Shown here: piece by piece, positions 17,677 to 25,204 of the stretch | Numbering within the stretch: position 1 is the first letter of the stretch | How the letters are laid out: every line of letters starts with the position of its first letter | From: Pseudomonas frederiksbergensis | Lineage (GTDB): Bacteria; Pseudomonadota; Gammaproteobacteria; Pseudomonadales; Pseudomonadaceae | Direction: 5' to 3' | Length of the DNA stretch: 64,000 nucleotides | Assembly (NCBI RefSeq): GCF_003732275.1 | Contig: NZ_MOBM01000042.1 | Location: 1 to 64,000 of the forward strand | The notes under the pieces: generated by a model | The model's database searches: none | What the model was told of the DNA's origin: nothing | The model's input: the letters and a program-made list of their open reading frames with translations, nothing else | Translations under genes and position numbers: made by a program

Positions 17677-18804
17677 TCAACAAATATGCCGATACGCCGC
17701 AACATCCAGCACGCTAGTCGTCAGCCCAGTCGCCGGCGTATAGATCGTGCCTTTCACCGCCGAGAAGTTGACCCCTTGGCTGCCCAGCGAAACATAGCGT
17801 TCGCCTTGATCCAGCTCGGTGAAGTAGGTGTAAGAGTATTTGTGCATCAGCCGGTACTTCGCTTCGTCGCCGACCATGGCTTTGCCGAGGTTCTCCAGAT
17901 CGGCATGGGTCAGGTTCAACGGCTTGTCCAGTTGCACGCCCCAGCGTCGGAGGCAGACTTCGGCGAAGTGGCGGACGATCCGGCCCGGTTCAGCCAGGGT
18001 TTTCGGGCCGTTGACGCCGTCGGGGGAGGCATTGCCAGCCATGGTGGCGTGGCGGCCTGCCATGGGGTAAATGTGGGTTTTGGTGCCGGTGGCGGTTTGC
18101 GGAATAACGCAGCTGAAACCTTTCGAGCGTTCGTCTCGGGCATAGAAACCTACATACTCTTTGACGTTGGCGCCGAGTTTGACCTTGTCATCCTGAAAGT
18201 TGCCAATACCAGGAACCGGGTCAATGGCAAAGATATTAACCGGGATGTTTTTAAGTTCACTGTCCTTGAACATGGCGTTGGCCAGCATGTGGCAACTAAT
18301 GCCGCCGCGGCTCCAGCCGACCAGGTTTACTTGGGTGGGAATAACACCGTCCTTGCGGAAGGTTTTGATGATCTGTTCTTGCAACGCCTGCTGGGTCACG
18401 CTGCGATCGCCATAGTTGTATTTGCGCCAGAACCACGAGCCTTCAACTTTAACGTCTTCGATGGGGATGCCGGCCGCTTTGAGGCGGTTGTATTCTGCTT
18501 CGGTCAGTTGCTCGCGCTGCCAGCTGCACTGGCCTTTGATGATGTTGATCGCATGCTGGACGTTTTGCTCCCAGCCTTTGCCGAACAGTGTGCCGCTGAG
18601 GCCGTACTCCTTGGTCTTGGTAAAGAGATCGTCGGCTTGCAGGTTACCGCTGCCGGGGCCGTCGACCACGATCCATTCGGCGAACTCACGGCCAAGATGG
18701 TGGGAGGCGAGTGTCGACACCAGTTCGCCGTCCCAGAAGTTGGCGTTGCTATTGTCAAATTTGGTGGAACCGGTGCCGCAAAAGAAAATAGTTAATACAG
18801 TCAT
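17677..18804 (-). CDS. Alpha/beta-hydrolase with GWSRG elbow (DUF2235/Tle1-like)
   Basis: 375 residues. The N-terminus (LTIFFCGTGSTKFDN) and the elbow LVGWSRGG with Ser165 resemble DUF2235 proteins, which start with FFDGT-like strands and have GFSRGA. DUF2235 includes the Tle1 phospholipases of type VI secretion. No signal peptide, transmembrane segment or secretion adaptor is visible, so delivery is unknown. It is flanked on both sides by paralogous small genes in the same orientation and lies downstream of a T6SS effector module, which hints at a second effector or related locus. Catalytic activity is inferred from the elbow only; the Asp and His partners are not certain. Confidence 0.6.
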   Translation of the reverse strand: MTVLTIFFCGTGSTKFDNSNANFWDGELVSTLASHHLGREFAEWIVVDGPGSGNLQADDLFTKTKEYGLSGTLFGKGWEQNVQHAINIIKGQCSWQREQLTEAEYNRLKAAGIPIEDVKVEGSWFWRKYNYGDRSVTQQALQEQIIKTFRKDGVIPTQVNLVGWSRGGISCHMLANAMFKDSELKNIPVNIFAIDPVPGIGNFQDDKVKLGANVKEYVGFYARDERSKGFSCVIPQTATGTKTHIYPMAGRHATMAGNASPDGVNGPKTLAEPGRIVRHFAEVCLRRWGVQLDKPLNLTHADLENLGKAMVGDEAKYRLMHKYSYTYFTELDQGERYVSLGSQGVNFSAVKGTIYTPATGLTTSVLDVAAYRHIC

Positions 18805-18897
18805 TTGTGTTGCTCTTGTTTAATGTAAGAGCTGGCACATTAGTTTGTGTTGTTCGAGGCGTGAAGTGATTGGTTGTTGCTGTTTTTGTGTGAGGTG

Positions 18898-19200
18898 TCA
18901 TGGGTTGCTGTTTTTGTCTGGCGACTTTATTAGTTGTTTGGCGGTTTCAAGAAGTTCGCAGCCGTCTTGGGTTAATAAGTAAAGCGCATTGATGATATTG
19001 GGAATATCTTTCACGTCTGCCTGTTTGAAGCACAGGCAATAGAGCGTTTCGAGCAGGTCGCTGGCGGCGCGGATGCGTTGCAGGGAGGCGTCGAGAATCT
19101 CGTGAGGATTGGCTTCGGTGTCGACGACCAACACGGGGGTATCGCTGTAGCTGGTTTTGAGCGGGCGATAGCGGTCTGTTAACGATTGGAACGTGTTCAT
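18898..19200 (-). CDS. Small conserved Pseudomonas protein, paralogue of 16991-17290
   Basis: 100 residues (MNTFQSLTDRYRPLK). It shares with its paralogue the core VDTEANPHEILDASLQRIRA and LLTQDGCELLETA. Predicted to be mainly alpha-helical and cytoplasmic. A minus-strand CTATAGT box lies at 19272-19278, about 70 bases upstream of the ATG, so this copy has a short leader, unlike the copy at 17290. The two copies bracket the hydrolase gene. Function unknown. Confidence 0.65.
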   Translation of the reverse strand: MNTFQSLTDRYRPLKTSYSDTPVLVVDTEANPHEILDASLQRIRAASDLLETLYCLCFKQADVKDIPNIINALYLLTQDGCELLETAKQLIKSPDKNSNP

Positions 19201-19467
19201 CGAGGTCAGTCCTGTGGGAAGTCGTGCAGTCTCGCTGGCAGGCCGGCACAGTGTTTTCAGCCGCGTCGGAAACTATAGAGGGCCGTGGCGAGGTGTCGCA
19301 AGGTGACGCAAATGGACAGGTTTTGTAGGGGGTTTATTGGCGTTGTCGCCCTTTGCCTACGCATACCGTAACTATTTTTTAAGCTTTTCCCTTAGAGGTC
19401 GATATTCCTACGGGATTGTCAGGCCCGACGCACTAAACCGCTGTAGGGTGCGCGCCAGAATTTGTAG

Positions 19468-19483
19468 GACGTTTCGAAACGTC
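19468..19483. promoter_or_regulatory. Perfect 16-base palindrome upstream of secreted protein gene
   Basis: GACGTTTCGAAACGTC is fully self-complementary and lies 27 bases before the ATG at 19511. Its size and symmetry fit a dimeric repressor operator, though it could also be a recombination or repeat relic. No cognate regulator is adjacent. Confidence 0.4.
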
Positions 19484-19510
19484 TGAGTCGACTCTTAAAG
19501 GGAATTAGGT

Positions 19511-20014
19511 ATGCGATGGCTACGTATGGCCTCGATTTTATTGTTGTGGGCCGGTGTTTGTCGGATAGCGGGCGCTGCTGATGTCGGTCATTCGCTCGTC
19601 CTCGCGAACATGGAGCGAACCGGTTGGCCGGATGCACTGACCACCCAAGCGGACATCGACACCGCCTCTCGCGCCGAGGTGTTGATGGTGGGCAAGGCGC
19701 TGCTGGCCAGCGAAGCGCTGGATGAACAGGGTCTGAAACAGCGACTGGGTGTGCAGGCTGTGAAGCTCAAGTCGGTCAGGCAAGTGCGGGAGGGGTTGTG
19801 GGATCGGTTGCTGGTCACCTACCGCAGCGCCAGTCAGAACTGTGACGGTGAACCCTTTTGCCCCCGTGTGCGAAGTATCGCGGATTTGCGTCAGTTGGCG
19901 GCGGCGTTCACGGGTGAAATCAGCCCGGCTTATGCGGTTTGGGCGAGCAGGAGCCAGGTGTTTCATGAGCAGGCGCTGGATGAGCAGTTGCGGGTGGCGG
20001 TGTTGAGGCCCTGA
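19511..20014 (+). CDS. Hypothetical secreted protein
   Basis: 167 residues, with AAGGGA upstream of the ATG. An N-terminal signal peptide (hydrophobic MASILLLWAGVCRIAG, cleavage after AGA-A near 22) sends it to the periplasm. Two cysteines close together (QNCDGEPFCPRV) could form a disulphide. I do not recognise a family. It stands alone between a palindrome and a REP pair, upstream of the RecQ-like gene. Confidence 0.7.
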   Translation: MRWLRMASILLLWAGVCRIAGAADVGHSLVLANMERTGWPDALTTQADIDTASRAEVLMVGKALLASEALDEQGLKQRLGVQAVKLKSVRQVREGLWDRLLVTYRSASQNCDGEPFCPRVRSIADLRQLAAAFTGEISPAYAVWASRSQVFHEQALDEQLRVAVLRP

Positions 20015-20051
20015 TTTTTTATTGATGTTTTTTTGGTGATATTGCTGGCCT

Positions 20052-20136
20052 CTTCGCGAGCAAGCCCGCTCCCACAGTTGACCGCATTCGTACTTAGGAA
20101 CTCGGTCTAATGTGGGAGCGGGCTTGCTCGCGAAAG
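20052..20136. repeat. REP pair (BIME)
   Basis: CTTCGCGAGCAAGCCCGCTC (from 20052) and its mirror TGTGGGAGCGGGCTTGCTCG (from 20111) face each other with a spacer of about 34 bases. Lies after the secreted-protein gene and before the RecQ-like gene. Confidence 0.9.
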
Positions 20137-20289
20137 CGATCTGCCAGCCACCCCATTCCCTACGCTGTGCAGTCTCCCCGATCTATCCGCTGTATCATCC
20201 CGTATCGTTTTTGCCCCCGACCTTTTCTCGACTCGCTGCGTTCGCCGGCTAGGCTTTGGGCTTCGCAGCGGTCAACGGAGTGACAGCTT

Positions 20290-22224
20290 ATGCACAACAC
20301 CCTGGAACAGGTTTTCGGTTATCCACAGTTTCGGCCCGGCCAGGAGGCAGCGGTCAGCGCCGTGTTGGCCGGGCGCTCGGCGGCGGCGATTTTCCCGACC
20401 GGTTCGGGCAAGTCTCTTTGCTATCAATTGCCGGCCTTGTTGCTGCCGCACCTGACGTTGGTTGTGTCGCCTTTGCTGGCGCTGATGCAGGATCAGTTAG
20501 CGTTTTTGCAGCGCCATGGCATTGCGGCCGGCAGTATCGATTCGGCGCAGAGCCGCGATGACGCCAGCGATGTGATGGCCCGGGCAAAGTCCGGGGAATT
20601 GAAGATTCTGATGATTTCCGTGGAGCGCCTGAAAAACGAGCGCTTCCGCCATTTTCTGCAGCAGGTGCCGATCTCGCTGCTGGTGGTGGACGAGGCCCAC
20701 TGCATCTCTGAATGGGGTCACAACTTCCGCCCCGACTACCTCAAGCTGCCGGACTACCAGCGCCAGTTCAACATCCCTCAGGCCCTGCTGCTGACCGCCA
20801 CCGCGACACCCAAGGTGATCGCCGACATGGAGGCCAAATTCGCCATCGCCCCTGAGGATGTGGTGACCACCGGTTTCTACCGGCCCAACCTCAATCTGTT
20901 GGTGGAACCGGTACGCGGCCAAGACAAGCGCCGACGCCTTGTCGAGTGGATGAGCCAGCGTCCCGGCCAGCCGAGTATCGTCTACGTCACCTTGCAGAAA
21001 ACCGCCGAGCACATCGCCGAACATCTGGGGCGCAATGGCATTCAGGCCGAGGCCTATCACGCCGGTTTGCCCCATGAGCAACGGGAAGCGATTCAGCGGC
21101 GGTTCATGGGCGGGCAGTCCAATTGCATCGTTGCGACCATTGCCTTTGGCATGGGCATCGACAAAAGCGATATCCGCAACGTGGTGCATTTCGATCTGCC
21201 TAAATCCATCGAAAACTACAGCCAGGAAATCGGCCGCGCCGGGCGTGACGGGCAGCCATCCGATTGCCTGGTGCTGGCCAACCGCGACAGCCTCAACGTG
21301 CTGGAGAACTTCGTCTACGGCGACACGCCGGAACGGGACGGCATTCGTTGCGTGCTCGAGGAGTTGCAAGCCGCTGTGCCCGAGGGACAGTGGGAGTTTC
21401 TGCTGGGACCTTTGGCCGATCAGAGCAACATTCGCCAGTTACCGCTCAAGACCTTGCTGGTACAGCTGGAGTTGCGCGGAATAATCGCGCCGCGTTATGC
21501 CTATTACGCCGAATACCGCTTCAAGTATTTGCAGGAGCCCGAAGCATTGCTTGCCCGATTTGAGGGTGAACGAAAGGACTTCGTCTCGGCGATCATCCGG
21601 ACCTCCAGCCGCGCACGGACTTGGGCCACGGTGAATTTCGATGCGCTGTATGAGCAGTATTCCGCCGAGCGCACTCGGGTGGTCAAGGCGCTGGATTACT
21701 TCCAGGAGAAGGGCTGGGTCGAGGTCGAAAGCAAGCAGATGACCGAGGTCTACAGCCTGCTGCAAGCGGACTTTGATTCCCAAACCCTGAGCGCTGAATT
21801 GCACGCCTACTTCACCCAGCACGAGCGCACCGAGATCGCGCGAATTCACGCCATGCTGGATCTGTTCGCCACTGACCACTGTCTGGGTTACCGCCTGGCC
21901 GAGTACTTCGGCGACGAAAACGCGCCCCGGCAGTGTGGGCATTGCTCGGTATGTCACGGTCAGGTGGCGCGATTGCCAGCACCACCGGAATTGCCAGCGC
22001 TTGTGGATAAGAATTTCGAGGCGCTGTGTGGTGATTTTATCCACAGGCACGAGCAGCACACGGGCAACATTCCTTCGGCTGAGCGCGTAACCAGATTTCT
22101 ATGTGGGATCAGCGTGCCGTTGTTTACCAAGCTCAAGGCTCGGTCGATTCCGGGGTTTGCGGCGTTGGAGGATTATCCGTATGGCGACGTGCGCGACTGG
22201 GCTAAAGCGCACCTGCCAAGTTGA
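20290..22224 (+). CDS. RecQ-family ATP-dependent DNA helicase
   Basis: 644 residues. Superfamily-2 motifs: Q motif QFRPGQ, Walker A FPTGSGKSLCYQ at 35-46, DEAH at 134-137, and motif VI QEIGRAGRDGQPSDC. Downstream, a zinc-binding Cys set is visible (QCGHCSVCH) and a helical C-terminal segment ending in AKAHLPS. There is no HRDC domain, so this resembles the shorter RecQ-like helicases that pseudomonads carry besides canonical RecQ. It acts in replication-fork and recombination repair as a 3'-5' helicase; the specific role of this paralogue is not known. Confidence 0.92.
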   Translation: MHNTLEQVFGYPQFRPGQEAAVSAVLAGRSAAAIFPTGSGKSLCYQLPALLLPHLTLVVSPLLALMQDQLAFLQRHGIAAGSIDSAQSRDDASDVMARAKSGELKILMISVERLKNERFRHFLQQVPISLLVVDEAHCISEWGHNFRPDYLKLPDYQRQFNIPQALLLTATATPKVIADMEAKFAIAPEDVVTTGFYRPNLNLLVEPVRGQDKRRRLVEWMSQRPGQPSIVYVTLQKTAEHIAEHLGRNGIQAEAYHAGLPHEQREAIQRRFMGGQSNCIVATIAFGMGIDKSDIRNVVHFDLPKSIENYSQEIGRAGRDGQPSDCLVLANRDSLNVLENFVYGDTPERDGIRCVLEELQAAVPEGQWEFLLGPLADQSNIRQLPLKTLLVQLELRGIIAPRYAYYAEYRFKYLQEPEALLARFEGERKDFVSAIIRTSSRARTWATVNFDALYEQYSAERTRVVKALDYFQEKGWVEVESKQMTEVYSLLQADFDSQTLSAELHAYFTQHERTEIARIHAMLDLFATDHCLGYRLAEYFGDENAPRQCGHCSVCHGQVARLPAPPELPALVDKNFEALCGDFIHRHEQHTGNIPSAERVTRFLCGISVPLFTKLKARSIPGFAALEDYPYGDVRDWAKAHLPS

Positions 22225-22234
22225 AACACCGTCA

Positions 22235-22328
22235 ATGTGGGAGCGGGCTTGCTCGCGAAGGGGCCATTAGATTCAACATTGATGCTGCCTGACACACCGC
22301 TTTCGCGAGCAAGTCCGCTCCCACAGGG
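22235..22328. repeat. REP pair (BIME)
   Basis: TGTGGGAGCGGGCTTGCTCG from 22235 faces GCGAGCAAGTCCGCTCCCAC ending near 22325, just after the helicase stop. Confidence 0.9.
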
Positions 22329-22452
22329 ATATCGGTGTTTTTGAACGTACATCCATTCACTGAATGTTGCCCATCACAGGAATAAATTTCAAAAAAGCCC
22401 GGCGCCTGACTATGGTGAGGACTGTCTTTGGATCGCTAACAAGAGAACAATC

Positions 22453-23679
22453 ATGAGCCAGACACCGTTCGATATTCAGCGCGCCGCCGTGATCGGCGCA
22501 GGCACCATGGGCCGTGGCATTGTCATGTGCCTGACCAACGCCGGAGTGCCGGTGCAATGGGTCGATAACAATCCGCAGATGCTTGAGCAGGCGCTGACCA
22601 GTATTGCTGAGACTTACGCCCATAACGTGCTTCAGGGGCGGATCGATCAGGCCGAAGCGGATGCGCGCATTGCACGGGTAACGGCGGCCGCCGATTACGC
22701 AGCGATCCGCGATGTTGATCTGGTCATTGAAGCGGTCTACGAAAACCTCGAGTTGAAGCAGAAAATTTTCCGCGAACTCGACGGCCTGATGAAACCTGAA
22801 GCGATTCTGGCCAGCAATACCTCGGCGCTGGACATCGACGCGATTGCTGCTGCCACTCGCCGCCCGCAGCAGGTCCTGGGCCTGCATTTCTTCAGCCCGG
22901 CGCACATCATGAAATTGCTGGAGATTGTGCGTGGCGCCCAGACGGCGCCGGCGGTGCTTGATGCGGCGCTGGCGCTGGGCAAGCGCATGGGCAAGGTCAG
23001 CGTAGTGTCGGGCAACTGCCATGGCTTCATTGGCAACCGCATGCTGCATCCGTACGTGCTCGAAGCGCGCAAGATGTTGCTGGAGGGCGCTTTGCCTTAT
23101 CAGGTGGATGCGGCGCTGCAAGGGTTTGGTTTCGCCATGGGGCCGTTCCGCATGTACGACGTGGTCGGCATCGATCTGGAGTGGCGTGCTCGAGAACTGG
23201 CTGGCAAAGGTCAGGATGCGCCGGAGGTTCAGGTGGACAACCGCCTGTGCGAGCTGGGGCGTTTCGGTCAGAAGAGTGGCGATGGGTATTACCACTATGA
23301 ACCGGGCAGCCGCCAGGCTGAGCACGATCTGGAAGTCGATGCGCTGGTACTGGAAGTCAGCGAAGGATTAGGGTTCCAGCGTCGCGATATCGGCCCTGAA
23401 GAGGTTCTGGAGCGTTGTTTGCTGGCACTGGTCAACGAAGGGGCGAAGATTCTTCAGGAAGGTATTGCGACGTCGGCGCACGACATCGATCTGGTCTATC
23501 TCAATGGTTATGGCTTCCCGGCAGAGAAGGGCGGGCCGATGGCCTGGGCGGATCAGCAAGGGTTGGAAGATATTCATCTGCGGTTGTTGCAGCTTGAGAC
23601 CAAGCAGGGCGATCACTGGGCGCCGGCGCGGTTGATTGGTGAACTGGCGGCAGAGGGTAGAGGCTTTGCTGACATGTGA
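22453..23679 (+). CDS. 3-hydroxyacyl-CoA dehydrogenase
   Basis: 408 residues. The NAD-binding Rossmann motif GAGTMG is at 15-20, followed by a 3HCDH NAD-binding domain with catalytic-His region (GLHFFSPAHIMKLLEIV) and the conserved SNTSALDI. Two C-terminal 3HCDH dimerisation domains follow (GFIGNRMLHPYV ... and NEGAKILQEGI ... DLVYLNGYGFPAEKGGPMAWA). This is the stand-alone layout without an N-terminal enoyl-CoA hydratase. It oxidises L-3-hydroxyacyl-CoA to 3-ketoacyl-CoA with NAD in fatty-acid or related acyl-CoA breakdown. A thioesterase gene lies downstream, separated by a REP pair. Confidence 0.93.
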   Translation: MSQTPFDIQRAAVIGAGTMGRGIVMCLTNAGVPVQWVDNNPQMLEQALTSIAETYAHNVLQGRIDQAEADARIARVTAAADYAAIRDVDLVIEAVYENLELKQKIFRELDGLMKPEAILASNTSALDIDAIAAATRRPQQVLGLHFFSPAHIMKLLEIVRGAQTAPAVLDAALALGKRMGKVSVVSGNCHGFIGNRMLHPYVLEARKMLLEGALPYQVDAALQGFGFAMGPFRMYDVVGIDLEWRARELAGKGQDAPEVQVDNRLCELGRFGQKSGDGYYHYEPGSRQAEHDLEVDALVLEVSEGLGFQRRDIGPEEVLERCLLALVNEGAKILQEGIATSAHDIDLVYLNGYGFPAEKGGPMAWADQQGLEDIHLRLLQLETKQGDHWAPARLIGELAAEGRGFADM

Positions 23680-23702
23680 TTCTATGTGGCGTCTGTGAAG
23701 GC

Positions 23703-23801
23703 CCCTTCGCGAGCAAGCCCGCTCCCACAGTTGATCTCAGGCGTACACAAAACCTGTGTCCAATGAAGATTGAATGTGGGAGCGGGCTTGCTCGCGAAGA
23801 A
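23703..23801. repeat. REP pair (BIME)
   Basis: CCTTCGCGAGCAAGCCCGCT from 23704 and the mirror TGTGGGAGCGGGCTTGCTCG from 23775 flank a spacer of about 45 bases, between the dehydrogenase and thioesterase genes. Confidence 0.9.
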
Positions 23802-23855
23802 CGATAACGCGGTTTTCGCTTTAGACTCGCTATCCAACCCCAGGAACCAACACTG

Positions 23856-24287
23856 ATGTCCAACCCGATGCCCCAACGCACCGACTACCCGCACTTCCAG
23901 CCCATCACCACCCGCTGGCATGACAATGACGCCTACGGTCACGTCAACAATGTCACCTACTATAGCTTCTTCGACACGGCGGTGAACACCTACCTGATCG
24001 AAGTCGGCGGCCTGGATATCCATGACGGCGAGGTGGTGGCTTTTGTGGTGAGTTCCGCCTGCGATTACTTCGCTTCTATCGCTTTCCCGGACCGGATCGA
24101 GATCGGCCTGCGGGTCGGCAAGTTGGGCAGCAGCTCGGTGCAATACGAATTGGCGGTGTTCAAGGCCGGCGAAGATGAAGCCTGCGCGGCAGGGCGCTTC
24201 GTGCATGTATTCGTGGATCGGACCACGAATCAACCGGTGGCGATTCCTGCCGGATTGCGCGGGGCATTGGAGCGGCTAGCGGTTTGA
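23856..24287 (+). CDS. 4-hydroxybenzoyl-CoA-type thioesterase
   Basis: 143 residues, single hotdog fold of the YbgC/FadM type. The active-site strand has HDNDAYGHVNNVTYYSFFDT, where the D of AYGH-flanking DND is the predicted catalytic acid. A second conserved patch is VVSSACDYFASIAFPDRIEI. It hydrolyses acyl-CoA thioesters in the cytoplasm; substrate unknown. Placed after a 3-hydroxyacyl-CoA dehydrogenase, so acyl-CoA turnover is plausible. The gene is followed by a hairpin terminator shared with the convergent next gene. Confidence 0.9.
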   Translation: MSNPMPQRTDYPHFQPITTRWHDNDAYGHVNNVTYYSFFDTAVNTYLIEVGGLDIHDGEVVAFVVSSACDYFASIAFPDRIEIGLRVGKLGSSSVQYELAVFKAGEDEACAAGRFVHVFVDRTTNQPVAIPAGLRGALERLAV

Positions 24288-24292
24288 GGGGC

Positions 24293-24328
24293 AAAAAAAA
24301 ATCGCAGCCCGAAGGCTGCGATTTTTTT
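24293..24328. terminator. Bidirectional terminator
   Basis: AAAAAATCGCAGCC-CGAA-GGCTGCGATTTTTT: a perfect stem with A- and T-runs on each side, between the convergent thioesterase and glycine-zipper genes. Confidence 0.9.
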
Positions 24329-24358
24329 GATCTACCGGTAAACGAGGCGATTCAAGCC

Positions 24359-24850
24359 TCAGTCGCGATAGCGATGGTGATGCTTGCGGTGGCCGTAGGC
24401 ATGGCCGCGACCTGGGTGGCCGTCGCGGTAATAGCGACGATCATCATCGTCATAACCACGACGACGGGAACGACGATCATCGTCATCATTGCTACTGTTG
24501 CCCATGTGGTTACCCAGCGCGCCACCGACGCCACCGCCTGCTGCGGAGCCGATCAGGCTGCCAGTGGTGCCGCCCATGCTGCGGCCGACCACGTTACCGC
24601 CTGCTGCGCCCAACGCACCGCCAATGGCGGCTTCGCCACGGCTGCGTTTGTCTGCGCCGACTGCGCTACCACCCGCGCCGCCCAAGGCCGCGCCAATGGT
24701 TGAACCTGTACTGCCGCCTAACGATTGACCGACGACCGAGCCCAGAACCCCGCCCAATGCGCCGCCCACACCAGCTTCGGTGGTGCCGCCTGCAGAAGCG
24801 AAGCCACTGACCAGGCCAAGGGACAACAAGAGAATCGAGGAGAACTTCAT
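24359..24850 (-). CDS. Secreted glycine-zipper protein
   Basis: 163 residues. The signal peptide (SSILLLSLGLVSGFASAG) is followed by four glycine-zipper blocks built from GGALGG, GSVVGQ, GSTIGAALGG and GGALGAAGGNVVG (about 27-115), then a hydrophilic His/Arg/Asp-rich tail (DDDDRRSRRR, HRKHHHRYRD). Proteins of this YMGG-like/glycine-zipper 2TM class sit in the envelope and may form oligomeric pores or scaffolds; no enzymatic activity is implied. It is transcribed alone. Confidence 0.85.
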   Translation of the reverse strand: MKFSSILLLSLGLVSGFASAGGTTEAGVGGALGGVLGSVVGQSLGGSTGSTIGAALGGAGGSAVGADKRSRGEAAIGGALGAAGGNVVGRSMGGTTGSLIGSAAGGGVGGALGNHMGNSSNDDDDRRSRRRGYDDDDRRYYRDGHPGRGHAYGHRKHHHRYRD

Positions 24851-25004
24851 AGAGGAACCTCAAGGGGATGACGGCGCGATCCTGAGGCTGTGTCATGGTT
24901 GTGACAATAGAAATCCGACGAATAACACGACTTGAGCACAATTCTATAAGTTACTGTTTTTTGGGTGGAACTTAAGTATTTTTCGCCGGTCTTTAACTAC
25001 TTCG

Positions 25005-25038
25005 CAAAGGCCGTTTCTATACAGAAACGGCCTTTTTT
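25005..25038 (+). terminator. Intrinsic terminator
   Basis: AAAGGCCGTTTCT-ATAC-AGAAACGGCCTTTTTT: a strong stem with a T-run reading on the plus strand. A matching A-run makes it weaker on the minus strand. No gene precedes it on the plus strand, so it may serve an unseen small transcript or as an insulator. Confidence 0.7.
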
Positions 25039-25087
25039 GTGGGCGATTGGAAAGTGCGGTTCGGAAGAATCTGTTGAATGTACTATC

Positions 25088-25188
25088 GCCATCGCGAGCA
25101 GGCTCGCTCCCACAGTGGATCTCGGTCGAACACAAATGCTGTGTCCACTGAAGATCTAATGTGGGAGCGAGCCTGCTCGCGATGGCGT
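25088..25188. repeat. REP pair (BIME)
   Basis: GCCATCGCGAGCAGGCTCGC from 25088 mirrors TGTGGGAGCGAGCCTGCTCG ending near 25185; the family variant here is the 'GAGCGAGCCTGCTCGC' type. Confidence 0.9.
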
Positions 25189-25204
25189 CAGTTTAGACGC
25201 CGCA

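Larger units (their letters stand above)
24851..25204. other. Intergenic region holding a terminator-like hairpin and a REP pair
   Basis: About 350 bases without a gene. Contents: an intrinsic terminator-like hairpin (25005-25038) and a REP pair (25088-25188). A further ORF of about 60 residues on either strand reads across the repeats and is not credible. Confidence 0.6.
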
